The translations under genes were made by a program, and so were the position numbers. A DNA stretch of 33,235 nucleotides. Source: Gemmatimonadota bacterium. Lineage in GTDB: Bacteria > Gemmatimonadota > Gemmatimonadetes > Longimicrobiales > Gaopeijiaceae. Location of the stretch: positions 1 to 33,235 of the forward strand of contig VXOC01000294.1 of assembly GCA_009840215.1 (NCBI GenBank). Reading direction: 5' to 3'. Shown here one piece after another: positions 17,355-25,871 of this stretch (position 1 is the stretch's first letter; each line of letters opens with the position of its first letter). The notes beneath the pieces are model-generated. The model was not told where the DNA came from. It saw only the letters and a list, made by a program, of their open reading frames with translations, and did not search any database.

Positions 17355-18412
17355 TGCCTACCTCGTTGCCGCCACTCGTACACCCTGACCTCCGGTACCG
17401 GCGCAGCGACCGCACCGTAAGCGTAGCCTCCGCCGAAGGTGCTGATTCGTGGCAATTCTCCGTACTCCGATGTGGCAAGGATCACTCCACTGGCAGCGTC
17501 GATCAGAAAGGAGCCCACCACGGGGCCATCTCCGACTCCCTGTTCCCATTCCTGCTCTTCGTACTGTACCAGCAGCTGACCTTGTGGGACGATCGAGAGG
17601 GTCACAACGCTCCCGAAGGTGCTCTTCCCCTCCGGCAAACTCCACTTCACCCCGGCCGCGGTTCGTTCAATGACGGCGCCTTCCACACCGGGCAGCCCGG
17701 TGGTCCAGAGCAGAGTGCCGTCGCCGCTGTAGCCGTGAACCCGGGGGACGGCGGTGGAGGCCGCGTAAACCCTCCGGTTCGCCGAATCACAGGCGAGGAG
17801 CCCCGCGTCGGTCAGGCTCAGCATGGCAGCGTCGCCTTCGAGAAACGGCACACCGAAGGAGGACTTGACGCTGCCCGCGCGATCGAAGCGGTGGATTGTA
17901 CGGCCGCCGAGGGTGTGCTCATGCTTCAGGATGAGGTAGTCGCCGTCGAAGAGGCAGAACTCCCAGCCCCCGGAGGTCGGCAACCGGGTCTGGTCCATGT
18001 ATCGGAGCGTGGCCGACCCCATTTCGTAGCGCGTCACACGGTGGTTCCAGGCGTCGAGCACATGCACTTCCGACCCGCTGACTTCCACCGCCTTCGGACC
18101 GATCAGCTCGCCGGGACCCTCCCCTCTCCCCCCGCCCCACGTGAGAAACCGACCTTCCTTCGTGACTGCGGAGAGCTTGTGGGCCAACTCGTCGACCACG
18201 AAGACGATGCCGCGCTCCATGTCAACTGCCAGACCGGACAGGCGGCCGAACATCAGCGTGGAGTCCCCGTTCAGAACACCGAACCGCCCCACGGGGACGA
18301 AGTCGGGAAACTCCGAGACGGCCTGGCCGGTGTCCTGGAGCGCCAAGCCGACCGCCCCCGGAGCCAGCATGCCGGGTAGCAGCATGGCGAGGCGGGGCCA
18401 TGCGGCCTTCAC
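17351..18412 (-). CDS. Secreted six-bladed beta-propeller protein (propeller 6)
   Basis: 353 residues from a GTG at 18410-18412, preferred over a longer in-frame ATG at 18544. From the GTG the protein opens with a signal peptide (WPRLAMLLPGMLAPGAVGLA), and AGAAGG-like purines (AGAAGG) precede it. The upstream 44 residues look like untranslated sequence. Blades: FGRLSGLAVDMERGIVFVVDELAHKLSAVTKEGRFL, then a variant signature GGGRGEGPGELIGPKAVEV, and HVLDAWNHRVTRYEMG. This resembles NHL-type propellers more than its neighbours do. Its stop overlaps the start of propeller 5 (ATGA), so the two form an operon diverging from propeller 7. Function unknown. Confidence 0.85.
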   Translation of the reverse strand: MKAAWPRLAMLLPGMLAPGAVGLALQDTGQAVSEFPDFVPVGRFGVLNGDSTLMFGRLSGLAVDMERGIVFVVDELAHKLSAVTKEGRFLTWGGGRGEGPGELIGPKAVEVSGSEVHVLDAWNHRVTRYEMGSATLRYMDQTRLPTSGGWEFCLFDGDYLILKHEHTLGGRTIHRFDRAGSVKSSFGVPFLEGDAAMLSLTDAGLLACDSANRRVYAASTAVPRVHGYSGDGTLLWTTGLPGVEGAVIERTAAGVKWSLPEGKSTFGSVVTLSIVPQGQLLVQYEEQEWEQGVGDGPVVGSFLIDAASGVILATSEYGELPRISTFGGGYAYGAVAAPVPEVRVYEWRQRGRQ

Positions 18413-18665
18413 TTGCCTGGCCTTCTGGTCATTGTGGTGTCCCTTCGAAGGACATCTCCGTGGTGGGTGGTGTTCCACCGTCACACTAACAACAGTTCCC
18501 GGGGCCAAAACGTTGACCCCTCCCGGCGGCCCATCGCTCGACAACCATATGTCTCCTCCGTGTGTCTCATGGCAGGTGTTTCTCGGCGCAGGTTTGCACG
18601 TTCCTGAGCGCGAAACCGTACATTAAGTGACGTGAATTGGAGCCCGTCACGGAACGAAAGACAAC
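18413..18665. other. Divergent control region between propellers 6 and 7
   Basis: This 253-bp spacer must hold promoters for both directions. On the plus strand TTGCAC (18594-18599) and TACATT (18619-18624) have an over-long 19-bp spacing, a weak promoter candidate for propeller 7. A perfect 10-bp palindrome CCTTCGAAGG lies at 18442-18451 but could be chance. No coding sequence is supported here. Confidence 0.3.
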
Positions 18666-19985
18666 ATGATCACCCAAAAAACAACAGCGAATCATCGAGG
18701 CCGAAGCTCGCGGACCGTGCCGTCCCCGGCATCTCTCCTCACTGTTTCGGCCACCGCTTTCGCCACCGCCCTCATCCTGATCACCGCAGCGACCCCTGCC
18801 ACCGCCCAGGACCGACCCCTGACTGCCGACTTCCCGGAAGTCTACCGCGCCGGCGGCCTGAACGCCCCCGACTGGGCGCAGTTCGCCAGCCGCGGTCCGG
18901 TGAGCTTTGACGCTTCGGGGAATCTCCATATCCTGGACCCCGGGAACTACAGAGTCGTGGTGATCGATCCCCAGGGCCGGTTCGTCAAGACCATCGGTCG
19001 CCAGGGCGAGGGGCCGGGGGAGTTCGGGTTCACCTTCCGCATGGTGGTGTGGCGCGACGGCCGCCTCGCCGTCAACGACCTGCAGAACAACGTGATTCAC
19101 CTGTTTGGCCCCGGCGGCGCGTTCGACCATTCCATGAGGGTGCCCAGCCACATTTCACTCAACTCATTAAAGCCGGATCCGAACGGCGGTGCCATTTACG
19201 CGCGGGGATCATCAAGTAGTACCTCGGCGATCCGCGAGGCCCTGGCCGAAATGACTGGAGAAACACCCACGGAGGAGTTTGACGAATTCAGCATCGGGCG
19301 AATCGACCTGACCGCCGATGCGTTCGCCGTCGATGTCGTATTGCAGGCATGGCAGCTACCCCGCGAAGATCGCGCCGAAAAGCTGTCCGCAGACGAACTC
19401 CTGAGTGATCCCTCCAGGATCATGTCAACCGCGCTGACCAGCTCCCAGGAAAGAATGTTCTTCGAGCCCACGTTGCGCTGGGACATTCTGCCGGACGGCG
19501 TCATCGCCTACGCGGACTCCTCGGCCTATGTCATCAAGCTTGTCACGCCCGGCGGGCCGGTCGTTGAAGTGATCCGGCGGCCTGTCGAGCCCGAAGCGGT
19601 GACCCGTCGCCTCCGGGCGGCCGCGATCGAACGGGAAATCAACACGCTCACGCGAACACTCGAGAGAATCGAAGGCGGCATGCCCGACGACATTCGCGAA
19701 CGGGTCGAGGAGCGTGAGGTCTACCCGGAGGTTTCGGTCATTCGGGAGATACGGTCGACGTGGGAGGGCGGCCTGTGGATTCGGCGGCCCGGAGAGGAGC
19801 CGTGGGACACGGAAGGTCCCATCGATGTCTTCGGCCCGGACCGGCAGTACGTCGGCACGTTCATGGCCGACGCCACCACGATGCCCAGGGCCTTTGGCCC
19901 GGATGGTCTGGTTGCCTACTGGGAGGTCGACGAGCTGGATGTGCCGACGATCATCGTGAAGCGGTTGCCGAGTGAAGTGAGGTAG
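18666..19985 (+). CDS. Secreted six-bladed beta-propeller protein (propeller 7)
   Basis: 439 residues, the longest plain propeller of the set. The signal peptide (LLTVSATAFATALILITAATPATA) is probably cut before QDRPLTA. Blades include GPVSFDASGNLHILDPGNYRVVVIDPQGRFVKTIGRQGEGPGEFGFTFRMVVW, with the family signature, then RLAVNDLQNNVIHLFGPGG. In place of the short insertion of other members it has a long helical stretch (EAVTRRLRAAAIEREINTLTRTLERI...IRERVEEREVYPEV), which could form a coiled-coil cap. GGAACGAAAG precedes the ATG. It runs in the same direction as the BlaI-type repressor gene but is separated from it by that gene's own promoter. Function unknown. Confidence 0.9.
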   Translation: MITQKTTANHRGRSSRTVPSPASLLTVSATAFATALILITAATPATAQDRPLTADFPEVYRAGGLNAPDWAQFASRGPVSFDASGNLHILDPGNYRVVVIDPQGRFVKTIGRQGEGPGEFGFTFRMVVWRDGRLAVNDLQNNVIHLFGPGGAFDHSMRVPSHISLNSLKPDPNGGAIYARGSSSSTSAIREALAEMTGETPTEEFDEFSIGRIDLTADAFAVDVVLQAWQLPREDRAEKLSADELLSDPSRIMSTALTSSQERMFFEPTLRWDILPDGVIAYADSSAYVIKLVTPGGPVVEVIRRPVEPEAVTRRLRAAAIEREINTLTRTLERIEGGMPDDIRERVEEREVYPEVSVIREIRSTWEGGLWIRRPGEEPWDTEGPIDVFGPDRQYVGTFMADATTMPRAFGPDGLVAYWEVDELDVPTIIVKRLPSEVR

Positions 19986-20040
19986 CCGGGCAGCACCAAC
20001 CCCTTGAAGGCCTGCAGCTCAAAACCTCCGCTCTCCGCAC

Positions 20041-20070
20041 TTGACACGATACTGCGATTTGTAGTATCAT
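20041..20070 (+). promoter_or_regulatory. Promoter of the repressor/sensor operon with embedded BlaI-type operator
   Basis: TTGACA (20041-20046) and TATCAT (20065-20070) are separated by 18 bp, a good sigma-70-type promoter. A 21-bp near-perfect palindrome (20048-20068, arms GATACT and AGTATC with only two mismatched inner pairs) fills the spacer and overlaps the -10 box. Its right half TTTGTAGTA matches the TGTAGTA half-site of BlaI/MecI operators. Repressor bound here would block RNA polymerase, giving autoregulation of the operon that starts at 20122. Confidence 0.75.
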
Positions 20071-20121
20071 TAATGCAGATTGCCGTACACCGATCCCGGA
20101 ACCGGGGGAGAACGCCGCAAC

Positions 20122-20493
20122 ATGGGCTTGCCGAGAATACCGAACTCCGAACTGGCCGTGATGGAACTGCTCTGGCGGAAGGGCCGGCTGACGGCGCGCC
20201 AGATCCTGGAACAGCTCTACCCGGACCCGGCCCGGTCCCAGCACGGCGCCGTCCAGAGCCTGCTGCAACGCCTGATGCGGAAGGGTTTCGTGGTTCGCGA
20301 CCGCGACGTGGGCGTCTACCTGTTCTCCGCCGTTCCGACCCGGGAGGAGTACGCGAGTGACCGGCTCAATGCGCTCGCCGGTCGGCTGACCGGGGGCTCG
20401 GTGGTTCCGATCATCACGCAACTGCTTGAAGCGGACAGGCTGCCGAAGGAGGAGATCGAGAGGCTGCGCAGGATTCTGGAGGATTGGAAATGA
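20122..20493 (+). CDS. BlaI/MecI-family winged-helix repressor
   Basis: 123 residues, the normal family size. The winged-helix DNA-binding domain spans about residues 5-72 (IPNSELAVMELLWRKGRLTARQILEQL, HGAVQSLLQRLMRKGFVVRDRDVGVYLFSA). A helical dimerisation tail follows (LLEADRLPKEEIERLRRILEDWK). In known systems the dimer represses its own operon until a BlaR1-type protease triggers its cleavage. The Asn-Phe cleavage site known from staphylococcal BlaI is not recognisable here. The ATG at 20122 is chosen over an upstream TTG because it begins at the family N-terminus and GGGGGAG precedes it. Its stop overlaps the start of the sensor-protease gene by 4 bp (ATGA), and a palindromic operator lies in its promoter. 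Confidence 0.95.
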   Translation: MGLPRIPNSELAVMELLWRKGRLTARQILEQLYPDPARSQHGAVQSLLQRLMRKGFVVRDRDVGVYLFSAVPTREEYASDRLNALAGRLTGGSVVPIITQLLEADRLPKEEIERLRRILEDWK

Positions 20494-22682
20494 CCGATAT
20501 CCTGTTGCAGATCGGCGCCACGAAACTGGCCCTCGCGATTGCCCTGTCCGGGATGGTCTGGTTGGTCCAGCAGCGCGTGAAACGCCCGGCCATCATCCAC
20601 GCCCTGTGGCTGATGGTTCTCGGCGCCATGCTGGTTCCCGCGGTCGTGCCGCTTCGGGTTCTGCCGGAGGAGGGGGCGATGGAGGTTGTGCCGCAGGCCG
20701 AGGCGGTGCCGCGGCCCGGGATCGTGCCCCCACGACTGCCGTCGAGGGAGGTGGGGGGGGAGATTGCAGTGCCATCCGAGGTTGGCCCGCCGGTGGTGGT
20801 CGCCGACGCCGGGGTGAGCAGCGATGGCATTGCCCCCTGGGGCTGGCTCGCGCAGAACAGGAAACCGCTGGCCGTGCTCCTGTGGCTTCTCGGCTCTGCC
20901 GGGTTCTTCGCGTGGACCGTGGTGCGGACGGTGCGTTTTCAGCGAACGCTTAGCAGGGCCGCCCGCCCGGCCCCACAGTTGCAACGGCTCGCGACCCAGA
21001 TCGGCGACGCGCTGGGCTTGCCGAGAGTGCCCGGAGTCTACACTACGGATGCGCGGTTGCGCCCTCTGGTGTGGTGGGCGGGCGGCCGCGTCCGGATCCT
21101 GATTCCGTCGGTGTTCCTCGACGAACTCGACGAGACGGAGCTTCGCGCGGTGCTGGCGCATGAGCTGGCCCACGTGCGGCGCCGGGACTACCTGGTGCGA
21201 TTGGTGGAATTGCTGGCGTGCTCGGCCTACTGGTGGAATCCGGTCGTCTGGTGGGCGAAGCGCGGGATGAGGTCGGCGGAGGAGTCGAGCTGCGATGTCC
21301 TCGCTGTCTCCGCGTCGAGGTTGACGCGAGATCGGTACGCCGGATCACTGCTGCGAGTGGTCGAGATCATGTCGGCCGCGCCGATGCCGAGGGCTCCGGC
21401 CCTGGCGAGCACGGCTGACAGCTGCCGGAATTCGAGGCTGCTCGAGAAGAGGTTGAGGACGGTTTTGGCAATCCCTGCGGGGTCGTCCAGGGCTGGAGGG
21501 GTCCGCGTGGCGGGCTTGGCTGCGCTGGCGTGCGGGTTATCCCTCGGCTTTGTGTACTGCGCTCCCGTCGGTCGGTCGGTTTTCGCCCAGCCACAGTTAC
21601 CGACTCCAGCGGTGTCGGAGGACGGCGCCGGCAATCGGACAGTCGTACTCGAGATCGACTACACAGCCGGGCGTACCATCATCGACGACGAGCGGCGCTC
21701 GATGCGCACCACCGACCTTGCCGTCGACCGAAGCAGGGGGATCCTCTACGTCATCGACGCCGAGGAAAGGGAAGGGATCATGGCCTTCTCCTTGGAGACG
21801 GGCGGATGGATCCGAACTGTCCGGACCCCGCGGGGATATGGCCTGCGCGAGTTTCCCGGCGGCAGGTGGAGCACGGCGATTGCCCCGGACGGGGGCCTCT
21901 ACGTATCGGGCCCGGGACGGGTTCTCGAACACGATGCGCTGGGCGCCTTCGTCGGCACCTGGAGTCCTGCCTGGCAGAAGGGCACCAGAGTCTGCGACTT
22001 CGACGGCGAGCCGGCCATTCCGATGCGGTCCGGAGTGATGCGGAGGGGGCCTGACGGCACAGACGATCCCATTCCTGCAAAGGCTGCGGAGGAAGACGGC
22101 TTCATCGCTCGGTTTTCAGAAGACGCCTCGGCGTTCAACACGACACACGTCGGTGCCCGGATCGCTTGCACGGGGTCCACGGCATTCGTTGTGAGGTCTT
22201 ACCTGGGCCGTCCGGATTCTGTCTTCGCGTACCACCGAAGTGGCGAGGTCGGGAAGGTAGCAGTGCCGACCGATTTCGCCGACTGGGATGGGTGCGAGAG
22301 GAGGGAGGTCAGGACGCCATCCGGGCAGTCGGTGGGCCGTGCTCCTTGTTGGGTCTGGAACCGGGCTCTGACGCCGTCCTTTGACGGCCGGGGCAATCTC
22401 GTCCTCCTGGGCGAGAACTTCGATTTCGCGGGAACCATCATCAACCCCGGGACCGGCTGCTACGCGATTGTCCGCAAGGATTCCAGCACCGACAAGGCCC
22501 GAGTGCCCGTGCGCATCCTCGGCGATAGCATCCTAGTGTTTCACAACCGTAGCGAGTCAAACGAAGACGGCGGAACCACCTACTACACGGACAGCGCCAA
22601 CCGGGTCTCGCTCCACTCGTTGCGCCGGGTCAGCGGCGAGCCTTGCCCGGGGATGTTTCCTTCCTTGGACCAGGCCGGATAG
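20490..22682 (+). CDS. BlaR1/MecR1-type M56 metallopeptidase with a beta-propeller sensor domain
   Basis: 730 residues. Hydrophobic segments at about 8-26, 35-56, 126-146 and 338-358 match the four-helix topology of BlaR1/MecR1. The zinc-protease domain between helices 3 and 4 has HELAH at 224-228 and the downstream EESSCD (264-269) with the likely third zinc ligand. In BlaR1 the extracytoplasmic C-terminus is a penicillin-binding domain. Here residues about 385-730 contain no SxxK or KTG serine-enzyme motifs; they form a propeller-like domain (DLAVDRSRGILYVIDAEEREGIMAFSLETG, SFDGRGNLVLL, GCYAIVRKDSS) very similar to the next gene's product, with six shared cysteines. Presumed role: signal-sensing protease that inactivates the repressor encoded just upstream. 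The ATG overlaps the repressor stop (ATGA), with GGAGG in front. Ligand unknown. Confidence 0.93.
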   Translation: MTDILLQIGATKLALAIALSGMVWLVQQRVKRPAIIHALWLMVLGAMLVPAVVPLRVLPEEGAMEVVPQAEAVPRPGIVPPRLPSREVGGEIAVPSEVGPPVVVADAGVSSDGIAPWGWLAQNRKPLAVLLWLLGSAGFFAWTVVRTVRFQRTLSRAARPAPQLQRLATQIGDALGLPRVPGVYTTDARLRPLVWWAGGRVRILIPSVFLDELDETELRAVLAHELAHVRRRDYLVRLVELLACSAYWWNPVVWWAKRGMRSAEESSCDVLAVSASRLTRDRYAGSLLRVVEIMSAAPMPRAPALASTADSCRNSRLLEKRLRTVLAIPAGSSRAGGVRVAGLAALACGLSLGFVYCAPVGRSVFAQPQLPTPAVSEDGAGNRTVVLEIDYTAGRTIIDDERRSMRTTDLAVDRSRGILYVIDAEEREGIMAFSLETGGWIRTVRTPRGYGLREFPGGRWSTAIAPDGGLYVSGPGRVLEHDALGAFVGTWSPAWQKGTRVCDFDGEPAIPMRSGVMRRGPDGTDDPIPAKAAEEDGFIARFSEDASAFNTTHVGARIACTGSTAFVVRSYLGRPDSVFAYHRSGEVGKVAVPTDFADWDGCERREVRTPSGQSVGRAPCWVWNRALTPSFDGRGNLVLLGENFDFAGTIINPGTGCYAIVRKDSSTDKARVPVRILGDSILVFHNRSESNEDGGTTYYTDSANRVSLHSLRRVSGEPCPGMFPSLDQAG

Positions 22683-22742
22683 GTCGGGCCGGGCGAGCGA
22701 TCAACAGCAAACGACGAAGGCACTTGGAACGGAGAACACATC

Positions 22743-23879
22743 ATGGATAGGCGTACAAGAGGAGCAATGAAGAGGCTGAATGGCTGCCGGGCCATCATAC
22801 TGCTTGCTGGCGCGGCGATCTTCGGCGTGCCGGCGGCGGACGCCCAGCAGGTTCTGGAGATCGACTATGCAACCGGCAGGACCATCATCGACGACCAATG
22901 GCGGTCGATGCGAGCCTCCGATCTGGCCGTTGACAGGAGCCGGGGCATCCTCTACGTAATCGACGCCGAGGAACCGGAAGGGGTCATGGCCTTCTCCCTC
23001 GAGACGGGCGAATGGATCCGAACCATCCAGACCCCGGAGGGGGACGGCCCCCGGGAGTTTCCGGCGGGCAGGCGGGGCATTGCGGCTGCCCGGGACGGGC
23101 ACCTCTACGCCGCTGGCCCGAAGAGGGTCATCGAGTACGATTCGGTGGGCGCCTTCGTCAGTTCCTGGATCCCCGATTGGGCGACGAGCTTCTACGTCTG
23201 CGACTTCGGCGGCGAGCCAGCCATTCCGATCCCCGAGGGAGTGATTCGCAGGGGACCGGAGGGCCGGGAAGACGTCCTTCCCTCACGTGACGCGGATCAG
23301 AGCCGCTTCGTGGTCCTTTCCGAGGTGCAGGGCCGGACTGCCATGACAGCGCATGTCGATTTCCGGATCGTGTGCGCGGAATCCAGCGCCGTCGTCGTCA
23401 GGTCCTACAGCGATGGACCCGACTCGGTGTTCGTGTACCACCGCGGTGGCGAGGTGGGCGGAGTGGCGGTCCCGACCGATTTTGCCGACTGGTCGGAGGA
23501 TTGCGGCGAGGAGGTGACTACGCCATCCGGGCATGTATGGCTCGTCCCCTGCCCGATCTGGAATCGGGGGTTGTACCCGTCCTTTGACGGCCAGGGCAAT
23601 CTCGTCCTCTTCAGCGAGGTCGACTTCAAGACCGCGGGCACGATCATCGACCCCGAGACCGGGTGCTACGCGATCGTGCGCAAGGATCCAAGTACTGACA
23701 AGGCGCGCGTCCCCGTGCGCATTCTCGGCGATAGCGTCCTAGTGTTTCACAACTACAGCGAGCCAAATGACAATGGCGGAACCACCTACTACACCGACAG
23801 CGCCAACCGGGTCACTCTCCACCCCTTCCGCCGGGTCAGCGGCGACCTGTGTCCCGGGATGTTGCCTTCGGTGAACTGA
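22743..23879 (+). CDS. Secreted propeller protein, paralogue of the BlaR1-like sensor domain (propeller 9)
   Basis: 378 residues. Signal peptide MKRLNGCRAIILLAGAAIFGVPAADA, cut before QQ. The entire mature part aligns without major gaps to the C-terminal domain of the upstream protease: VLEIDY..GRTIIDD, DLAVDRSRGILYVIDAEE, SFDGQGNLVL, GCYAIVRKD, and GGTTYYTDSANRV. Six cysteines are at the same places (CDF, IVC, EDC, PCPIWNR, GCY, LCPGM), suggesting three disulfides and an extracytoplasmic location. The usual GEGPGEF signature is degenerate (GDGPREF). DNA identity with the sensor-coding part is also high, so the duplication is fairly recent. Two starts are possible: 22743 (GGAG upstream) or 22767 (AGAGGAG close by). 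It lies 60 bp after the sensor gene with no promoter visible. It could share the ligand, act as decoy, or be the regulated output. Confidence 0.88.
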   Translation: MDRRTRGAMKRLNGCRAIILLAGAAIFGVPAADAQQVLEIDYATGRTIIDDQWRSMRASDLAVDRSRGILYVIDAEEPEGVMAFSLETGEWIRTIQTPEGDGPREFPAGRRGIAAARDGHLYAAGPKRVIEYDSVGAFVSSWIPDWATSFYVCDFGGEPAIPIPEGVIRRGPEGREDVLPSRDADQSRFVVLSEVQGRTAMTAHVDFRIVCAESSAVVVRSYSDGPDSVFVYHRGGEVGGVAVPTDFADWSEDCGEEVTTPSGHVWLVPCPIWNRGLYPSFDGQGNLVLFSEVDFKTAGTIIDPETGCYAIVRKDPSTDKARVPVRILGDSVLVFHNYSEPNDNGGTTYYTDSANRVTLHPFRRVSGDLCPGMLPSVN

Positions 23880-23891
23880 CGGTGAGAGCAG

Positions 23892-25871
23892 TCATGGCTT
23901 GCGAGAACCTCGATGTGGCCGGCGGGGTCTCGGTCCGCCCCCATCCCCCAACCCCGCCAACTCCAGCAACTTCAGCGCATTCGTCGAGGTCGCGATCCCG
24001 TCTCGCAGCCGATAGTCGAAGGTGAGTCCCTCGACCCCATCTCCCACCGAGTCCGTGAAGTGGACCGCCACCGCCCGTTCGACGAGGTCCTCGGCGTCGG
24101 CCAGGGTGAGATCGTGGGTGGTCACGGCGCCGATTGCACCGGTGGCGAGGAGGTGCCGCAGGACGGTGCGGGCCGCGATCCTGCGTTCGGCGCTGTTGGT
24201 GCCCTGCAGGATCTCGTCGAGGAGGTAGAGGGTGTGGGGGATGGTGGGGGTGGCCTGGTCGGGCGCGCGCTCCGGAGGCGAGTCCGTGGGCGATGCAATG
24301 GCTGGACGGGACGGGCCGACCCCGTTGCGAGCCGCATCCACGACCACCTTGAGACGCTGCAACCCGGCCATGAAGTAGGACACGCCGTCCGCCAGCGAGT
24401 CCTCCACGTAGATGCTCGTCACGATCCGCATCGGCGGCATTCGCAGGGACCGGGCGCAGACCGGGCCGCCCGTCTGGGCGAGCACCGCGTTGACGCCGAC
24501 CGCCTTCAGCAGCGTCGACTTTCCGGACATGTTGGAGCCGGTGACGAGGAGGAAGGAACCGGCGGGGCCGACCTCGACGTCGTTGGTCACGCAGGCGGCC
24601 GGCTCCAGAAGGGGATGACCGATGGCCTCGCCGTGAAGGGTGGTCGCGGCCGGGTCGATCACCGGGAAGGTCCAGTCGGGGTGATCGGCGGCGAGGGCGG
24701 CCAGAGCGCCCAAGGCTTCCGCCTCGCCGGCCGCGTCGAGCCAGTCGCGGACACGGGCGCCGGACCGTGCCTTCCAGCGCTCGAGCGCGGCCAGTACGTG
24801 CACATCCCAGAACAGGACTACGGCCAGGGGGATGTGGAGCAGGGGTGAGCGTCTGGCATCGGAGAGGTCGAGGAGACTGCGCAGAGTCGCGATCTCTTCG
24901 GGGGCGGTGCGGCGACCGGCCGGGTCCGCTCCCAATCGCCGGAGAATCTCCTCCGCGTATGCCGTCTGCAGAGGGGCGTCGATCAGGACGGCGAGGAGCG
25001 GGGCGAAGCGCCTCACCCCGGATTCACCGTCATCGGCCTCGTCGAAGCATCGATGGAGTCCCTTGCGGAGCCAAGTATACACCAGTGTCGATATGACGAG
25101 TGGCCAAACCATTGCGGGGATCGGTACCAGACCGAGGGAAAAAAGCACGATGGCGGTAAGGTTGACGGCCGGCAGCAGGATGCCCGCCGCGCGGCCCCAC
25201 CACCGTCCTGCCAGCCACGCCCGACCTTCTGCCCACGCGAGGAATCCGTCCATCCCGTCCTCCTCCCCCCCGTCCCCCATCATCCGCGCCTCGGCCACCA
25301 GACGGTCACGGAAATCGTAGGCGCCGGCCATCTCCCGCACCGCCTCCTGCCGCATCGCGATCGTATCGGGATCGGCGCGCTCGAGCAGCCAGCGCTCCAG
25401 CGTCGCCCTCCCGGGGGCCGAGCCGCACACGCCCACCAGATGCAGCAGCGACGCGTGGCCGTGGAGGTCGAGGTCGTCGGCGTAGTCGTGGTCCTTCCGG
25501 GGCGAGGCAATGGGGGGATCGGGCAGCTCGGACCAGCGACGGCGGATGCGCGCGATGCCTTCCCGGTTGAAGTCGGCCATGACCTGGGCGCGGAAGAGGC
25601 GCCGTTGCGCGACGTGGTGCCGCGCGACCAGGAACGCGAAGGTCACCGTCGCAGCCGCGATAACTGCCCACGCAGCCGAGCCCCGCCCCGCGGTGAAGAG
25701 GATCCAGGTGCCGGCGACGGCAGCCGCGAAGAGGGCGAGCCGGAGGCGGCCGTACAGTCGCACGGTCCCGAGCCTCGTGGCTGCCTCCCGGTCGAAGCGG
25801 TCGGCGCGGTCCCGGTACACGGCAATGGGGTCCGCGATTGGCGGCGGGACGTGACGGTCTCCAGATTCCAT
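23892..25871 (-). CDS. Membrane-anchored MutS-like ATPase
   Basis: 659 residues. The C-terminal half is a MutS-type ATPase domain: Walker A GSNMSGKST at 445-453, the SYFMAGLQRLK helix, Walker B LYLLDEIL at 548-555, the MutS signature GTNSAER at 557-563, and TTHDLTL at 584-590. The N-terminal half lacks the MutS mismatch-recognition domain. Instead it has two hydrophobic pairs (about 43-84 and 228-268), so the protein is probably an inner-membrane relative of MutS2-type proteins rather than a mismatch-repair enzyme. A Pro/Ser-rich insertion (519-545) interrupts the ATPase domain. The open frame extends far upstream, but that part lies antiparallel to the hydrolase gene and has no family similarity, so the ATG at 25871 is taken. 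Its function has not been established. Confidence 0.9.
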   Translation of the reverse strand: MESGDRHVPPPIADPIAVYRDRADRFDREAATRLGTVRLYGRLRLALFAAAVAGTWILFTAGRGSAAWAVIAAATVTFAFLVARHHVAQRRLFRAQVMADFNREGIARIRRRWSELPDPPIASPRKDHDYADDLDLHGHASLLHLVGVCGSAPGRATLERWLLERADPDTIAMRQEAVREMAGAYDFRDRLVAEARMMGDGGEEDGMDGFLAWAEGRAWLAGRWWGRAAGILLPAVNLTAIVLFSLGLVPIPAMVWPLVISTLVYTWLRKGLHRCFDEADDGESGVRRFAPLLAVLIDAPLQTAYAEEILRRLGADPAGRRTAPEEIATLRSLLDLSDARRSPLLHIPLAVVLFWDVHVLAALERWKARSGARVRDWLDAAGEAEALGALAALAADHPDWTFPVIDPAATTLHGEAIGHPLLEPAACVTNDVEVGPAGSFLLVTGSNMSGKSTLLKAVGVNAVLAQTGGPVCARSLRMPPMRIVTSIYVEDSLADGVSYFMAGLQRLKVVVDAARNGVGPSRPAIASPTDSPPERAPDQATPTIPHTLYLLDEILQGTNSAERRIAARTVLRHLLATGAIGAVTTHDLTLADAEDLVERAVAVHFTDSVGDGVEGLTFDYRLRDGIATSTNALKLLELAGLGDGGGPRPRRPHRGSRKP

